Below are positions 29,978-41,045 of a DNA stretch of 64,000 nt, in pieces (within the stretch, counting starts at the first letter, position 1; the number at the start of each line of letters is the position of its first letter). The position numbers and the translations under genes are program-made. The notes under the pieces were generated by a model, which saw only the letters and a list, made by a program, of their open reading frames with translations, searched no databases and was not told the DNA's origin. Source of the DNA: Rhynchopus sp. YZ270_cl-10 (taxonomy: Eukaryota > Euglenozoa > Diplonemea > Diplonemida > Diplonemidae); the NCBI GenBank assembly GCA_964035575.1, contig OZ037839.1, forward strand, positions 1,811,220-1,875,219. Direction: 5' to 3'.

Positions 29978-30094
29978 CCACCTGATTTTTACCCCGCGTA
30001 TAGGCGCATAAAGGCGTAAAGGCTGGGAAAAATGGGTAGGGTTTGGCATATACGGGCCTTTACGCACCTATGACGCGGGGTAAAAATCAGGTGG
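29978..30094. mobile_element. 117-bp foldback (MITE-like) with TTATA duplication
   Basis: Inverted ends CCACCTGATTTTTACCCCGC / mirror, flanked by TTATA at 29973-29977 and 30095-30099. The whole element could fold into one hairpin. Confidence 0.65.
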
Positions 30095-30099
30095 TTATA

Positions 30100-31190
30100 G
30101 ATGTGTTTCTAAAAGATTCATCGTCCAATTTTTTGTCATTTTTGTTTTTGGTTTGCTGTGTTGTTTTTTTTTTTCTTTGCATAGAAACCTGTCTTCTTTT
30201 TTTGACATGGTGATTTTGTTCTTTCTGCAAAAATTAAAATAAAACCAAAACGGCACCACAGATATCACGAATGTCTGGCTTTCCTCGCGGCTACAGCACC
30301 AAGAAGCGAGGAACGTCTCCAAGCAAAAAAAAAAAAAGTGGAGATTTCACAACTGTAGCAACACAACCGAGACAACTACACTACAATTTATCAAAAATAA
30401 AATAAAATCAAAATCAACATCAAAATAGTACCTCACTTCACTTCGATTTCCGCCTTGTCTTTTTTTTCCCCCAGGTGAGTCTCATCAGGATTCCTGCGAG
30501 AAGAAAAATCGTGGCTGCTCTCTATGTGATAGTTTGAAATCGAACAAATTTTTTTTTCCCCAGGTGACTGACTAAGGCTCACCTTACCAACCCTTTCTCG
30601 TATTGAAACGGGTGGGGGTTTTCTTTTCTCCCCCTGTTTCATTTTCCCTTCAATATTTTTTTGACCAAGTAACAAAAAAAAAAGGTGAAAAATTAAAAAT
30701 TTCCAGGGTCTCTGACGCTTTCCCCTCCCTCGCTCTCCCTTTTTTTGATACCCTCCTGTGTCCCTCTCTCCATAGCGAGAGCCTGACCAGGGTATTTTGT
30801 TATTATTTTTTTCGTGCTTTCATCCAGATGGCATCGTACAAGTGGTTCCGTCGGAAGTGTGCCTGTATAAATTATTCTCTTCTCGGACTACGCACAAAAG
30901 GCTTTAGTTTGCTCTTACCACTATTTTTTATTACGCACACTACTTTTGTGAGCGGAAAGTGTCACGTCGTTCACCCAACTGTGCTCCACAACACTACCCA
31001 ACAGATGAGGAGACAGTGTGTGTGTGGAAGCATCAACAACTACAAGAAGAGGGGGTGAGGAAACGACAACACTTTTGTTGATGCGTGATGTACGGTGAGG
31101 CGTTTGCACTTTCAATTTCTCTTTTTTTTTAAAGCTGCAAATGTGAACTTCACCTTTATACTTTTCTGTGTACCGTGCAAATCCGTAAAA
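30100..31190. other. AT-rich spacer, no gene seen
   Basis: Two similar blocks TTTTTTCCCCCAGGTGAGT (about 30461) and TTTTTTTCCCCAGGTGACT (about 30549). A 151-codon open frame at 30603-31058 has no recognisable protein features. Confidence 0.45.
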
Positions 31191-31198
31191 GCTCTTTC

Positions 31199-32767
31199 TG
31201 AAGAGGGGACTAGCTTGGCTGGGTCAGCGGGTCAGCTGACCCACTTCCTGTACTTAAAAAAAAAAAAGTGGGTCAGCCGGAAAAAAAAAAAAAAAAATTG
31301 GATTTTGGATTTTAGAAAAAAAATTTTTGGGAGCTCGACTACAGGGAACTCCCCCCGAGCCTGTTCAGGCCTGACGCTAACCATCATCCATCATCCCACG
31401 GAAAATGGCTTTCCCCCCCGACCAAAAACCATCATCCTGCCATCATCCCACCAAAAATCTGAGAATTCTGTAGGGTTTTGCACGTGGGAAGAGTCTAGAG
31501 GAGGACCCGGGAGGCTGTACCTTGTTTTTATTTTTTTGCCTGCGCCATTTTTCCTTTTTTGCTCCGCAAAAAAGGGTTCGTTGAGTGACTCTGTGGTGTA
31601 AAAAGCTAGATTTTTACACTGCACCGCAGGGGTCCTCACGCTGTTCTCAAAAAAATTTAAAATGGTAACTTCAAGGTCACTTCTCGTTTTTTGGGGAGGA
31701 AAAAAAAAACTTTCCCCCCTCAGAGGCGGTATGGCAACAACACAAGTGAAGTTGAAAAGCTGCAAATCCTCGGACATACACTGGACGTTGGTTATCGCCG
31801 GACGTTGGTTATCATAGGGACAGGGTACTAGATACATTTTTTTCTTGTGAGGCAATTTTCGCAGCGGTCTGTGTCACCGTTTTGGTTCCTGGCGAAGCCA
31901 CGGTACGCAACATTTCTAAAAAATGTTGCCATAAAATGGCACTATCGTTGGTAATTATCGTAAGTTTCCGTAAATTACTTGCGTATTTTGCTAAAACGAA
32001 AGTTTCTGGCGAAGCCACGGTACGCAATATTTCAAAAAAATTCGCTTAAAATTGTACATGGTAGCAACCTGCAGCCCTGCAGACCACTGATCTTGACAAA
32101 AAAGAAAAAAATCCCAGACCCTCCAACGTGCTCCCAGTGTATGTTAAGTAACCTAGGTCACTTCGTTCCGGATTTCAAAAAATAAAAAAGGTCACTTTTT
32201 AGGGCACTTTTCGAAGGTCACTTCGAAGTGACCTTCGAATTTCAAAAAAATAAAAAAGGTCACTTCGGAAGTGGTAAAAGTTACCACTCTTAGGACCCCT
32301 GACTGCACCCTATTTTTTTTTCGCCTGCGGCGCCATATTATATTACTATTTTTTGCTCCGCAAAAAAAACCCTGGATGAGACCGTTCGTGCAAAATAACA
32401 CTGTCCGAAACACCCGTGACTACACGGCGGTGAGGCGGTGCATGAAAAACTGAACCAAGGGTTCAGTTTCTTTAAGTCTGCCTCGAGGAAGAAAGCTCTG
32501 AAACTCATACAGATACCAGTGGTAGTTTTCCGAGAGACCACAAAGTGAGGCGGGCAAACAGCACATTTCGGAGGATTACTGCAACACTGACCGAATTTTG
32601 ACCGAATTTTGGCCATTTTCGCGAATATCCCCCACCACAAGCTGGGATTGGAGAAAATAGCTCGTAGAACGCCGCTAAACCATCTTCTGTAGTAAAAAAC
32701 TCGCTGACCCACTTTCATGGAAAGCGACCCACTTCTGGAATTTTCCCCAAAACCAAGCTAGTGCCCT
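31199..32767. mobile_element. hAT-like non-autonomous transposon, about 1.6 kb
   Basis: Ends are inverted (GGGGACTAGCTTGG on the left, CCAAGCTAGTGCCCT on the right) and both have GTGGGTCAG/CTGACCCAC words nearby. Eight-bp direct repeats GCTCTTTC flank it (31191-31198 and 32768-32775), the target size of hAT elements. The interior has repeated GGTCACTTCGAA words (32158-32270) and two copies of a TTTTTGCTCCGCAAAAAA palindrome. No coding. Confidence 0.55.
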
Positions 32768-32876
32768 GCTCTTTCAAAAAAAATCAAAAAACAAAAATGG
32801 ATTTCTTCCCCTCCTTTTTTACGTACACCTCTCTCCAGGGTTTACTCTCCATCTCCCGCTAAATGCTGATACACAA

Positions 32877-32981
32877 ATGGATGTGGGACTGCATGGTTGG
32901 GATCCACCCGGTACATCCGGAGTCTTTGTACCAATGTACACTGTTCACAAGAGGGCTTTGTATTTCAACTCTACCGTTTTT
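32877..32981 (+). repeat. Dispersed 110-120 bp repeat, copy 1
   Basis: Starts ATGGATGTGGGACTGCATGG, contains GTACCAATGTACACTG, ends GGGCTTTGTATTTCAACTCT. Other copies: 35222, 38748, 40229 (3' part) and 58533. Possibly a short retroposon or an old 3' UTR module. Confidence 0.6.
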
Positions 32982-32999
32982 TTTATTTTTGCGCCATTT

Positions 33000-33900
33000 T
33001 CATTTTTTTGTTCCGCAAAAAAGGGTTTGATGTGCTCATACCCCTGCTTGTCTTGGTCGTCTTGATCGCCGTCCCAGGGGTGAATGTGTTGCTCTTGATG
33101 AGTTCATCGTGGAGGCTAGAGGTAGTAGTTGGTAGGCAAATTGCGCCGAAGTTTGTGTTTTGCTTTGTTTTGTTTTGTGATTTCCTCTTCAGGGCATAAC
33201 CTTACCCTGATCCGCCACGTCTTCTTCCTTCTCAACCTCACACGGATCTCCACGTACAAGAGGGTCCACCTCTTTCTTCTGTTGTTGCACCCGAACAGTT
33301 GGCTGACAGTCGAAAAACTGACCCCCCCATACTTGGAGCGTACCAGCTTGCGTACCATTAAAATGGTGCACAAAGCAAATAATGGTCGACGGCTGCCACC
33401 ATTGTTCACTTTCTCCTGCATCTGGTACAACGTGCGGGACGAGGTTATAGAGGCCTGACCCTCTATAACCGTCATCACGTCAGCTCCGTTGTGCACTTCG
33501 CGTCAGACTTCAGGTCTAGGTGGAGCAGTAAAGGGTTGCCTGCATACCCAAATGATGGCAGCAACGCCCACCCGAGGTACCGACGGGAGGCCGGTGGCGT
33601 CAGCTCCGAGCCCAAGGGCTTCGCTTTGCACTGCTTTCTTCAATCAGCTCCTTTGATGCCCTCAACGAAGAGGTTATTTGTGCATGAGCCCTATACTTAT
33701 GCTACCAATTTATTGATTGACATGTTGAAACACTTTTTTGCTCGAAGTGTTATTGTAAACTAACCATATTTAAAACCAACGATAGATCTGTCTTTACGCT
33801 TCCTTTTGAATCCTCTTCCTCATCCATTATCATATGCGTCATAGGCAAAGAGCCTAAATGGCTTCGGTCAACGAAAAAAGACATAGTAGTAGAGTAAGGA
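33000..33900. other. Spacer before the Ubl-TPR gene
   Basis: No supported gene; holds a TTTTTGTTCCGCAAAAAAGG palindrome at about 33005 and scattered short open frames on both strands. Confidence 0.4.
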
Positions 33901-34006
33901 CAGATCAGTTGGTATAATGTTTGGTTTTTTTGTTGTATTTTCTCAAAAAACACTCACACATCCTACAGAGTTGGCACAAAAACAAAGACTCCCCCAACAC
34001 AACACA

Positions 34007-35056
34007 ATGGACCTCTGCATCGTTCACAGTGAGACAGACGTACGTTGTGTCGTGGAGGTAGGGCTGGACGAGACAGTCGCCTCCCTCACTGCCCGCGCCG
34101 TCTCCGCACTCCAAGAGGAGACCGGCCACCACGACAGCCACAGCCTCAAGGCCACCCTCAGCCTCGCCTCAGCCTCCTCCTCATCCTCCTCCCCTTCCTC
34201 CTCCTCCTCGTCACTGCTATCGGAGCTGGAGGACACTTCACGCATTGCAGATTGCATGATCGAGGCTGGCGACGAAGTTGTCCTTACCCTTGGCCCCACA
34301 CAACGTGATCGTGAGTCTGCTGCAGAGCTTCTACGGCTTTGTGAAAAAAAGCATGCATTTAGCGGTGCCTCCAGCTTCTCGCATGAAGAGCTTGTTGAAA
34401 AGGTGTTGGCATTGGATCCGTACAATTCGCGTGCATTAGCGTTGCGTTGTTCATATGAAGTGCACAAGGCAAACCCAGGGATGAGCCCGGCAGATCGATG
34501 CAAACGGGTTATTTCGTTGCATCCAACGGATGCATATTATTATAACTCATTGGCAACGCATATTAAGAGAGGCGAAGCAACAGAGTTGGAAGATGGGAGG
34601 ATCATGACGAAGCAGGAGTTGTATCAGTGTGCGTTGAGGTTTGATGATTCATGTGCATTAGCGTATTGCAACTTAGCGGCGACGTTGGAGTCGTTCGAGG
34701 CCACGACAGAGCTGCACGGTGCCGAGGTGACCCAAGAGGAGCTGTACCTTCGCAGCATCGATGCCGACTCCAGCTCCTGGTTCAGTTTCTTCTACCTTGC
34801 GAGGTCGCTTCCGGAAGGGCACTGTGTGACCCTTCATGATGGCACATCAATGTCAAAAGTGGATCTCCTCAAGCGTGTGCTCGCGCTCCACCCTGCGTGC
34901 ACAGAGGCAGCGAAATGTCTTGCGCATATGATACCCGTAGGAGGTGCGACGGTGTTAGAAAATGGGCAGGTAAAGACCCGTGTGCAGCTCCTTGGTGCTG
35001 GGGAAAATGGGGGGAGAAATAAGGTGGCAAGCCAAGGTTCGTGTTGTATTTCATAA
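34007..35056 (+). CDS. Ubl-TPR-like protein with C-terminal CaaX box
   Basis: 349 residues. Residues 1 to about 96 are a Ubl-type domain (MDLCIVHSETDVRCVVEVG, ETVASLTARAVSAL, AGDEVVLTL) interrupted by a serine-rich loop (SASSSSSSPSSSSSS). Then come about five TPR-like units with the signature D-G-x-x-M-[ST]-K-x-[ED]-L followed by LYQCAL and AYCNLAATL helices. The last four residues are CCIS, a CaaX box with Ser at the end, which would favour farnesylation; the second Cys could be acylated. The protein is therefore probably membrane-attached on the cytosolic face. The ATG is preferred to upstream starts because the Ubl homology begins there and CCTACAG precedes it. Codon choice shifts from GC-rich (Ubl part) to AT-richer (TPR part) and back. 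Confidence 0.75.
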   Translation: MDLCIVHSETDVRCVVEVGLDETVASLTARAVSALQEETGHHDSHSLKATLSLASASSSSSSPSSSSSSLLSELEDTSRIADCMIEAGDEVVLTLGPTQRDRESAAELLRLCEKKHAFSGASSFSHEELVEKVLALDPYNSRALALRCSYEVHKANPGMSPADRCKRVISLHPTDAYYYNSLATHIKRGEATELEDGRIMTKQELYQCALRFDDSCALAYCNLAATLESFEATTELHGAEVTQEELYLRSIDADSSSWFSFFYLARSLPEGHCVTLHDGTSMSKVDLLKRVLALHPACTEAAKCLAHMIPVGGATVLENGQVKTRVQLLGAGENGGRNKVASQGSCCIS

Positions 35057-35221
35057 AATATGGTGAATATTTTTTTGGAAAAGCAGCAAAAAAAACGTTT
35101 CATTTTTCTCTTTTTTGCATTTTTTTTATATATTTTGAGTGATTTGAGTGTAGTGTTCCTTTAGTGCGCTATCAGCGTAGCAGGACTTTTTGATTTGTTT
35201 TTTTATATCAGATGTAAACCA

Positions 35222-35325
35222 CGAAATGGATGTAGGACTGCATGGTTCAGGTCCACCCCCAGTACACTCGGTCATTGTACCAATGTACACTGCCACGAGC
35301 GGGCTGTTGTATTTCAAGTCAAGTT
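35222..35325 (+). repeat. Dispersed 110-120 bp repeat, copy 2
   Basis: GGATGTAGGACTGCATGG to GCTGTTGTATTTCAAGTC; preceded, as at 38730, by AGATGTAAACCACGAAATGG. Confidence 0.6.
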
Positions 35326-35405
35326 TTTTTTTCTTCTTTTTTGTGGAATACTGATTTTTCCTTTTCTTTTCTTTTCTGTTTTTTTTTTTTTGCGACTGCA
35401 TCTTT

Positions 35406-36119
35406 CAGGGCAGGAGCTTGGAATATGGGTTTGGGGCAAAATCGGGTCAAATTCTGTTAAATCGGGTCAGGTCCCGAGCTTTTCCGCCTTCGGCGGAAAA
35501 GCTCTTGTGAAGACAAACACATGCAGAATGAGAAGGCGCGTTTCACACGTTGATGATACACAAGTGTTGCACCATCCCCGCGGAATGCATGTTGCCCTTG
35601 ACACTGGCGATGAGGTCATCAAGGTAGGGTTGCGCAATGGAGGTGTGGAATGTGTGTGTAGGCCCTCGCCAGTTCAGGTACTCTCTCTGGGCAGGTGTAC
35701 CCTTCGAGCAAACGTCGGAGGGCGTTCCGTATCCCCGGCAACACTTGTCACTGTCTGAGCCCCTCTTTTGGTGTGTCACCCAGCGAGTTGATCCAATATC
35801 TGGATCGTCAGCTCGCGCCAGAAACCAACGGCTAGGTCGAGTTCGGCATCCCTCTTGGGTTCGGGTTTGATCGGGGTGGAGCGCGCGTTTGAGGGCATTC
35901 TGCCTTCATTGAGCTTCGTGCTCGTCGCGGTGGGGTCACATAGTAGTTCCTCATCCTTCTCAGACCCCCTCATGCGACAAGTAGAGTACCCTATTTTTTG
36001 GATTTTCCCCTCAAAAATCTATAGTTTTTTTTTTTTTTTTGCCCTGACCCGTTTTTTTCCATGGGGCCGAAGGAAATCGGGTCAATCTGACCCGATTTAA
36101 CCCCCAAGCTCCTCCCCTG
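35406..36119. mobile_element. hAT-type MITE, 714 bp
   Basis: Inverted ends CAGGGCAGGAGCTTGG / mirror ending CCCTG, with AAATCGGGTCA words inside both ends. Exact 8-bp target duplication GCATCTTT at 35398-35405 and 36120-36127. The middle (35500-35960) is richer in G and C and unlike the ends; a minus-strand frame there is unrecognised. The size and TIR start fit non-autonomous hAT elements. Confidence 0.8.
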
Positions 36120-36127
36120 GCATCTTT

Positions 36128-38730
36128 GCACTTTTTCTTATCCTTTCTTTACCCTTTACCCTTCACCCCCCACTCCAGCGCGGGACTAACAGTTCCACTC
36201 TTTCAAAATTGTGCACGGGTTTACGCTACGCAACCATCGAACACAATATGCGTTGTTGTTCCTGCAGCTGAGATAAAAACAAAACACGAATCATCCCATG
36301 TTGCGCACCCACATTGCACACTCCCGTCTATGCCGCCCCTCTTCTGTTGTTTTTATACACCTACAAGCGCACCCAATTGCCCACACAACAGCACAATAAA
36401 TGAGTTGTTATTTTACTTTGTGGTTTCACCATTGTAACGACAACGGTGAAAACCACAAGTTAAAGCCATCGACTTCCCCAGTGTGGGGTAGTTTGCAACA
36501 GGGTTCCAGAAAGAAGAGTCTCTCTTCCTGCATGCACCTTCTCCGTTTACCGTCGTGCAACCTCCCACAACCCCACCCTTCTCAGCGCAAGAAGGAAAAT
36601 ACAGCATCACTCAGGTCCTGCGGTTCCGTTTTTGTTCTTTCTTCCGGTTACTGAGCAATTTCATCGTTGTTCTTTTAGTAAAGCGACTTTCCAACGGGTG
36701 GTTTAGGCTTCATCTCTGACACCCCATTTTGTTTCGTTTTTTTAATATTTTTTCTCAGAAGACCTGCAGCCAAATCAAAATTGTCAAAAAAAATACACTA
36801 TCTTAGGTTACTCTCATTTTCACACGTGTTTGCACTTTTAACGTATTCAGAATGTAATTTTTGTGGTAAATACGTCGAAATGCACAATATAGTCACAACC
36901 CACTTCAAAGGGGCCAGGTGTACAACGAGCATCCCCCATCCACTGTCCTACAAGGGATCTTCAGGAAAAGGTGGATGACGTTGTAGACCATTCAAGCTTT
37001 CGTTCTTTTCCCCCCTCTGTCTCTCTTTTTTCTTTCCCCTTTTCATTTCCCACCCCCAAAAAAACAAACCAAAAACAAGATAGAACGAAACGACGCTCTT
37101 TTGTTTCACATACGTATTTAGGATTTAAGGACGAAAAAAGGTGTACAACATGGAAGAGGGGTCTGCTGATCCGCACCCTTGGCACAGTAGACCCCATGGT
37201 AGTTACATTATTTTCTGTAACATTGGTTAGTAATGGAACGTTGACTCACTGAAGCCACATGGGCGTACCTGTATCCGTTTATTGTCTTGTTTTTCAACCC
37301 CTCGGTACAGCGGATGAAACTAACAACGGAGCACTGTACAGGGCACACCGTATAACATGTTGTATTCAGTATTGGAACAGATTTTTCGGTATTTCAACAG
37401 CCCCAGGGAATGCCTTTTTATTTTTTTTGCCTGCGTCTGCTATTTGAAAGGTGCGTTTGCATGTTTCAAAAACTTCTCTTTATTTTATATCCTTTGGAAA
37501 TGATGTTCGCACGATACATAACATCATTGCATGCTCAGGATTTCACCCCCTCACCCCCCTCCCCACTTTGTGCAAAATCACAACGAAAAAAGGGAAAGTG
37601 GAGATTTGCACAAACTGTGGCAACACAACCGAGGCAACTGCACTACTCACAACAATTTATCAAAAGCAAAAGAGAGCATGTCCCGCGAAAATAAAACAAA
37701 AACTGATTTTCAAAGAAATCAAAAGTAAAAAGTACATCATCCCCCACCTTTTTTTGTGTGTTTTTTCTCTTCAAAATTTCAAACAACAAACGAATAAAAA
37801 ATATTGGGTCTTTGTAGACGTCCTTTTTGTACTTTTCTCTTCTTTGATTTGAAAGTATAATTATTATGAAACTAATTCTTTCAGTCAATACCCCTTTTTT
37901 TTGCATCGATAGCGGCGTTGTTCCAAAGACTGTGTATTTTTTGCCTTCTTGTATTTTTTTTTGAGCGATGAACATGACAACAGTTGAAATGTTCCCTCGG
38001 TCTTTCTAGGTCGTTGTGGGACAAGACGGCATTTAGCCTTGTGGAATAGTACCTATATTGGTGGTGTGTTTTATATGATACACGTTCATTCGTTCTTCAG
38101 GTGTCTTTTTTGGTTATGTTTTTTTGCTTTATTGTCAAGATGAAAATGACATTATCCCGTATCATACACTGAGGAAATACAAGCACCGTCAAGGAGCGTG
38201 AACCTCGATCACACTTTTTTTTGTGGAAAATATGTGTGTGCATGTCGGGGTGCAGGTTCATCGTTTCAAGTTTTCTTGTCTTTATTTTCTTCTTTTTTGA
38301 TACACATACAAAAGTGTCCAGATGCGCGACGTTGAAGTAAATTACTTTATTTGTGGTTTTCACAAGTAAAGTCATTTACTTCAACGTCGTGTGGGACGCC
38401 CCCTCACCCCAGGTGACCCCACCCCTTATTGTGCAATATGAAAGCGTTTCAGCGGTGGGGGTTTTTTGATACACCCTCGATTTGTGGGGAAAAAAAGCTT
38501 TTTTTTTGGCCCAGAAAGCCTTGAAGGGTTAAAATATAACCAAGGTTGTTTTATTCTCCAGTCCATCTGATTTTTGGCCCGGTAAGCAACTGACGCTTAG
38601 TCTAATGTCCAATCCCATATTCCTGGGCCAAATCGGTAAATGAATTCATAGATGGTAGTCTGGCAGAGTCATCTGGATGGCTGGCATCGTACGTGGGTCA
38701 GTCGGAGGTGCCTGCATTAATATCTTCACT
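36128..38730. other. Gene-free AT-rich region
   Basis: No coding region supported. Hairpins at 36417-36462 (TGTGGTTTCACC / GGTGAAAACCACA) and 38328-38388 (GACGTTGAAGTAAATTACTT / mirror) could be small foldback elements. Confidence 0.5.
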
Positions 38731-38747
38731 TTTTATTAGATGTAAAC

Positions 38748-38872
38748 CACGAAATGGATTGTAGGACTGTATGGTTGGGTGTCCACCCCCGGTACAGCCG
38801 GTCATTGTACCAAAGGTACACTGTTCACGAGAGGGCTTTTGTATTTTCAACTCTACTTTTAGACTCAGCATT
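38748..38872 (+). repeat. Dispersed 110-120 bp repeat, copy 3
   Basis: ATGGATTGTAGGACTGTATGG to GTATTTTCAACTCTACTTTT, the best-preserved right end. Confidence 0.6.
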
Positions 38873-39100
38873 TGCTAAGGTGCTCTCTGTCTGGCCCAAT
38901 TTTATAAGACGCTTTTACTGTTAACGACCCCCCCATTGTGGTCGGAGATATCTTTCTTGTAACGATTGTGACGAAGGTTGGCTAAGCACGACGTGAGACG
39001 TGTCGTTTATAAAATCTTCTTTTTGTTTAGAATTACTTATGCGCTTTGCATCCTTTGAGCACGCACTGAATACGCAATTGAAATAAAAATACACAGAACT

Positions 39101-39202
39101 ACCGTATTCGTACAAAAAATTATTGACCGTACTAATGTTCGACCTCAGGATTTTTAAGTTCGACCTTTTTTACGGTAGAACATTTTTACGAATACGGTAA
39201 TC
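39101..39202. mobile_element. Small foldback (MITE-like), about 100 bp
   Basis: Ends TACCGTATTCGTA / TACGAATACGGTA are inverted and begin and end in TA, as in Tc1/mariner MITEs. An inner pair TACTAATGTTCGACC / GTTCGACC...ACGGTA adds partial pairing. Confidence 0.5.
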
Positions 39203-39209
39203 GCACGGT

Positions 39210-40975
39210 TTCGTGCAGAACAAATTAAAAACATTTTTTTTCCCGCCGCCTTTTTTTTTGTTCAAATAAAAACCCCCCCTTCAAAAAAGCAGTGACAGGA
39301 CGCTCCTGTCTATTCCTCGACCAAAAATTTTTGTTTGTTCAAAACAAAATTTGTTTTTGTCGTGCATAGGTGCACGCTCCAGGTGACCAAGCACGAGAGG
39401 CTTAGGTCCATTTTACAAACTCTTCTCATTTTTGTGGTTTGCTTCCTCCCCGCTATCAATTTCCTTTTAACTTAAGAATTTAGAACAGATCTTAAAAGTT
39501 GCGATGTCCCCAGAAAACTGAGTTCAGTTTTTTTTTTCTTCTGTAATTTCGGGGTAGCCAAAAGAAGCGTGGGTGGTCTGTTGTGATACGTTGTTATCTA
39601 CAAAAAGAAAAATGAATAAAAAAGGAAGAAGAAAAACAAACAAACTTCAGGTTGATAATAGCGTTCGCTCTTAGATTCAATCTTTTCTGTTAAGCTTACT
39701 CTAGCCTTTAATTGTGGCATTCTGTGTAGCTTTGTCTTTTAAGAGGCCTCCTGGTCTTTTTTGGGCAAGGTGATCAGTGGTACTTAATACACTCCACGAA
39801 GCAACCGCGAATGGTTTATAAAAGAACACAATCCAGAACGAACGCAAATGTTGGGCGTACAAAACGATAATATTTGGAACCCCCCCACGATGGACTACTC
39901 AGGCGGGGACTTCTTTGTGCTAAATGACTGGTATTTTACGACCAGTGGGTTGCACCTACCAGTTTAGGACATTAGTCGTTATGAGTAGTTACACTGTGTG
40001 CAGTAGTCCCTTCTGAACAGTCTGTCGTGCTCCAAATACCCCAAAAACTCCTTTACTCTTCGCCTAAAGTCAATCATTGTTTTATATGGGTGCACAGTTC
40101 GCAACATAGGGGGTTTTCCCCTCCCATTCTCACCTTTTATAGATGAGTGCGTCGAGACGCTCTCTAATCTTACAAAGAGACAAAATAGACAATATTGTTT
40201 TCTGTGACCCCTTAAGCTTTTTTTGGTACACTTGTCACGAGAGGGCTTTGTATTTCAACTCTACTTTTAGATGTGCACGCAATGCGCAGATATATTTCAT
40301 TTCTTTCAAAAAAAATTGTTTTTCTTGTTTTATTTTTTCGTGATATTCTCGTTTATGTAATCTACTGGACACAGCTTTTCTTTGTTCAGAGGATGCCCTC
40401 ATAAAGGGCTATACTGTTTTCTTCAAAAGGCGCGGACCCAGGATCATACGTCCTCCCCCCCTTTTTGTCAGATGACTCCGAAGAACGAAAGGCTTAGGTT
40501 CATCTTTACCAACTTTTCTCTTTTTTTCTTGTGCTGTACCCTACTTTTTGCAAAAAATCAAAAAGATTTTTCAAAAAAAAAAAAAAAAGAAGACGACAAC
40601 GTTGACTGATGGACAAAAAGACTCCATCTTTCGATTGAAAATATTATCTAAATCATTGTCATCCTTTCTTCACCGCTGAAAGTGACACAAAAAGGATGTG
40701 AATACTGTCCGTACTGCAGTAAAATTATTCAAGAAAAAACACAAAAAAAAAAAAAAAATCGAACTGTGGAGCAAACATCGCTTCGTGTCTATATGATGAT
40801 CAAATGCGTTTCAAGATATTTTTTTCCAAAAGAATGTTCCCCATTTCCCCCTTTTTTTGACAGGGCTTCTATCAACGATGTGATACGGATAGATACAGGA
40901 TATGGGTGGGTCAGTGATTCCACAGAACCGACACCATTGATGTGTCTCAACCAAAACCAAATCAGTTAAAAAAGA
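39210..40975. other. Gene-free AT-rich region before the CAP gene
   Basis: No gene supported. Carries the word AAGCACGAGAGGCTTAGG (39388) that also ends the LRR 3' modules, and the 3' part of the dispersed repeat at 40229-40276. A pyrimidine/CA-rich leader starts near 40990. Confidence 0.5.
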
Positions 40976-41045
40976 GAGAGTTTTTTTGAAGTAAGGAAGA
41001 ACACAACACACACACACCCACCCTAGGTACACACTGTGCTTTCTC

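Noticed and set aside
34024-34503. Minus-strand frame opposite the Ubl-TPR gene
   Set aside because: Ser/Glu-rich shadow of the serine-rich loop with no domain.
36971-37252. Small open frames in the 36-41 kb region
   Set aside because: Low-complexity translations without leaders, motifs or repeats in other copies.
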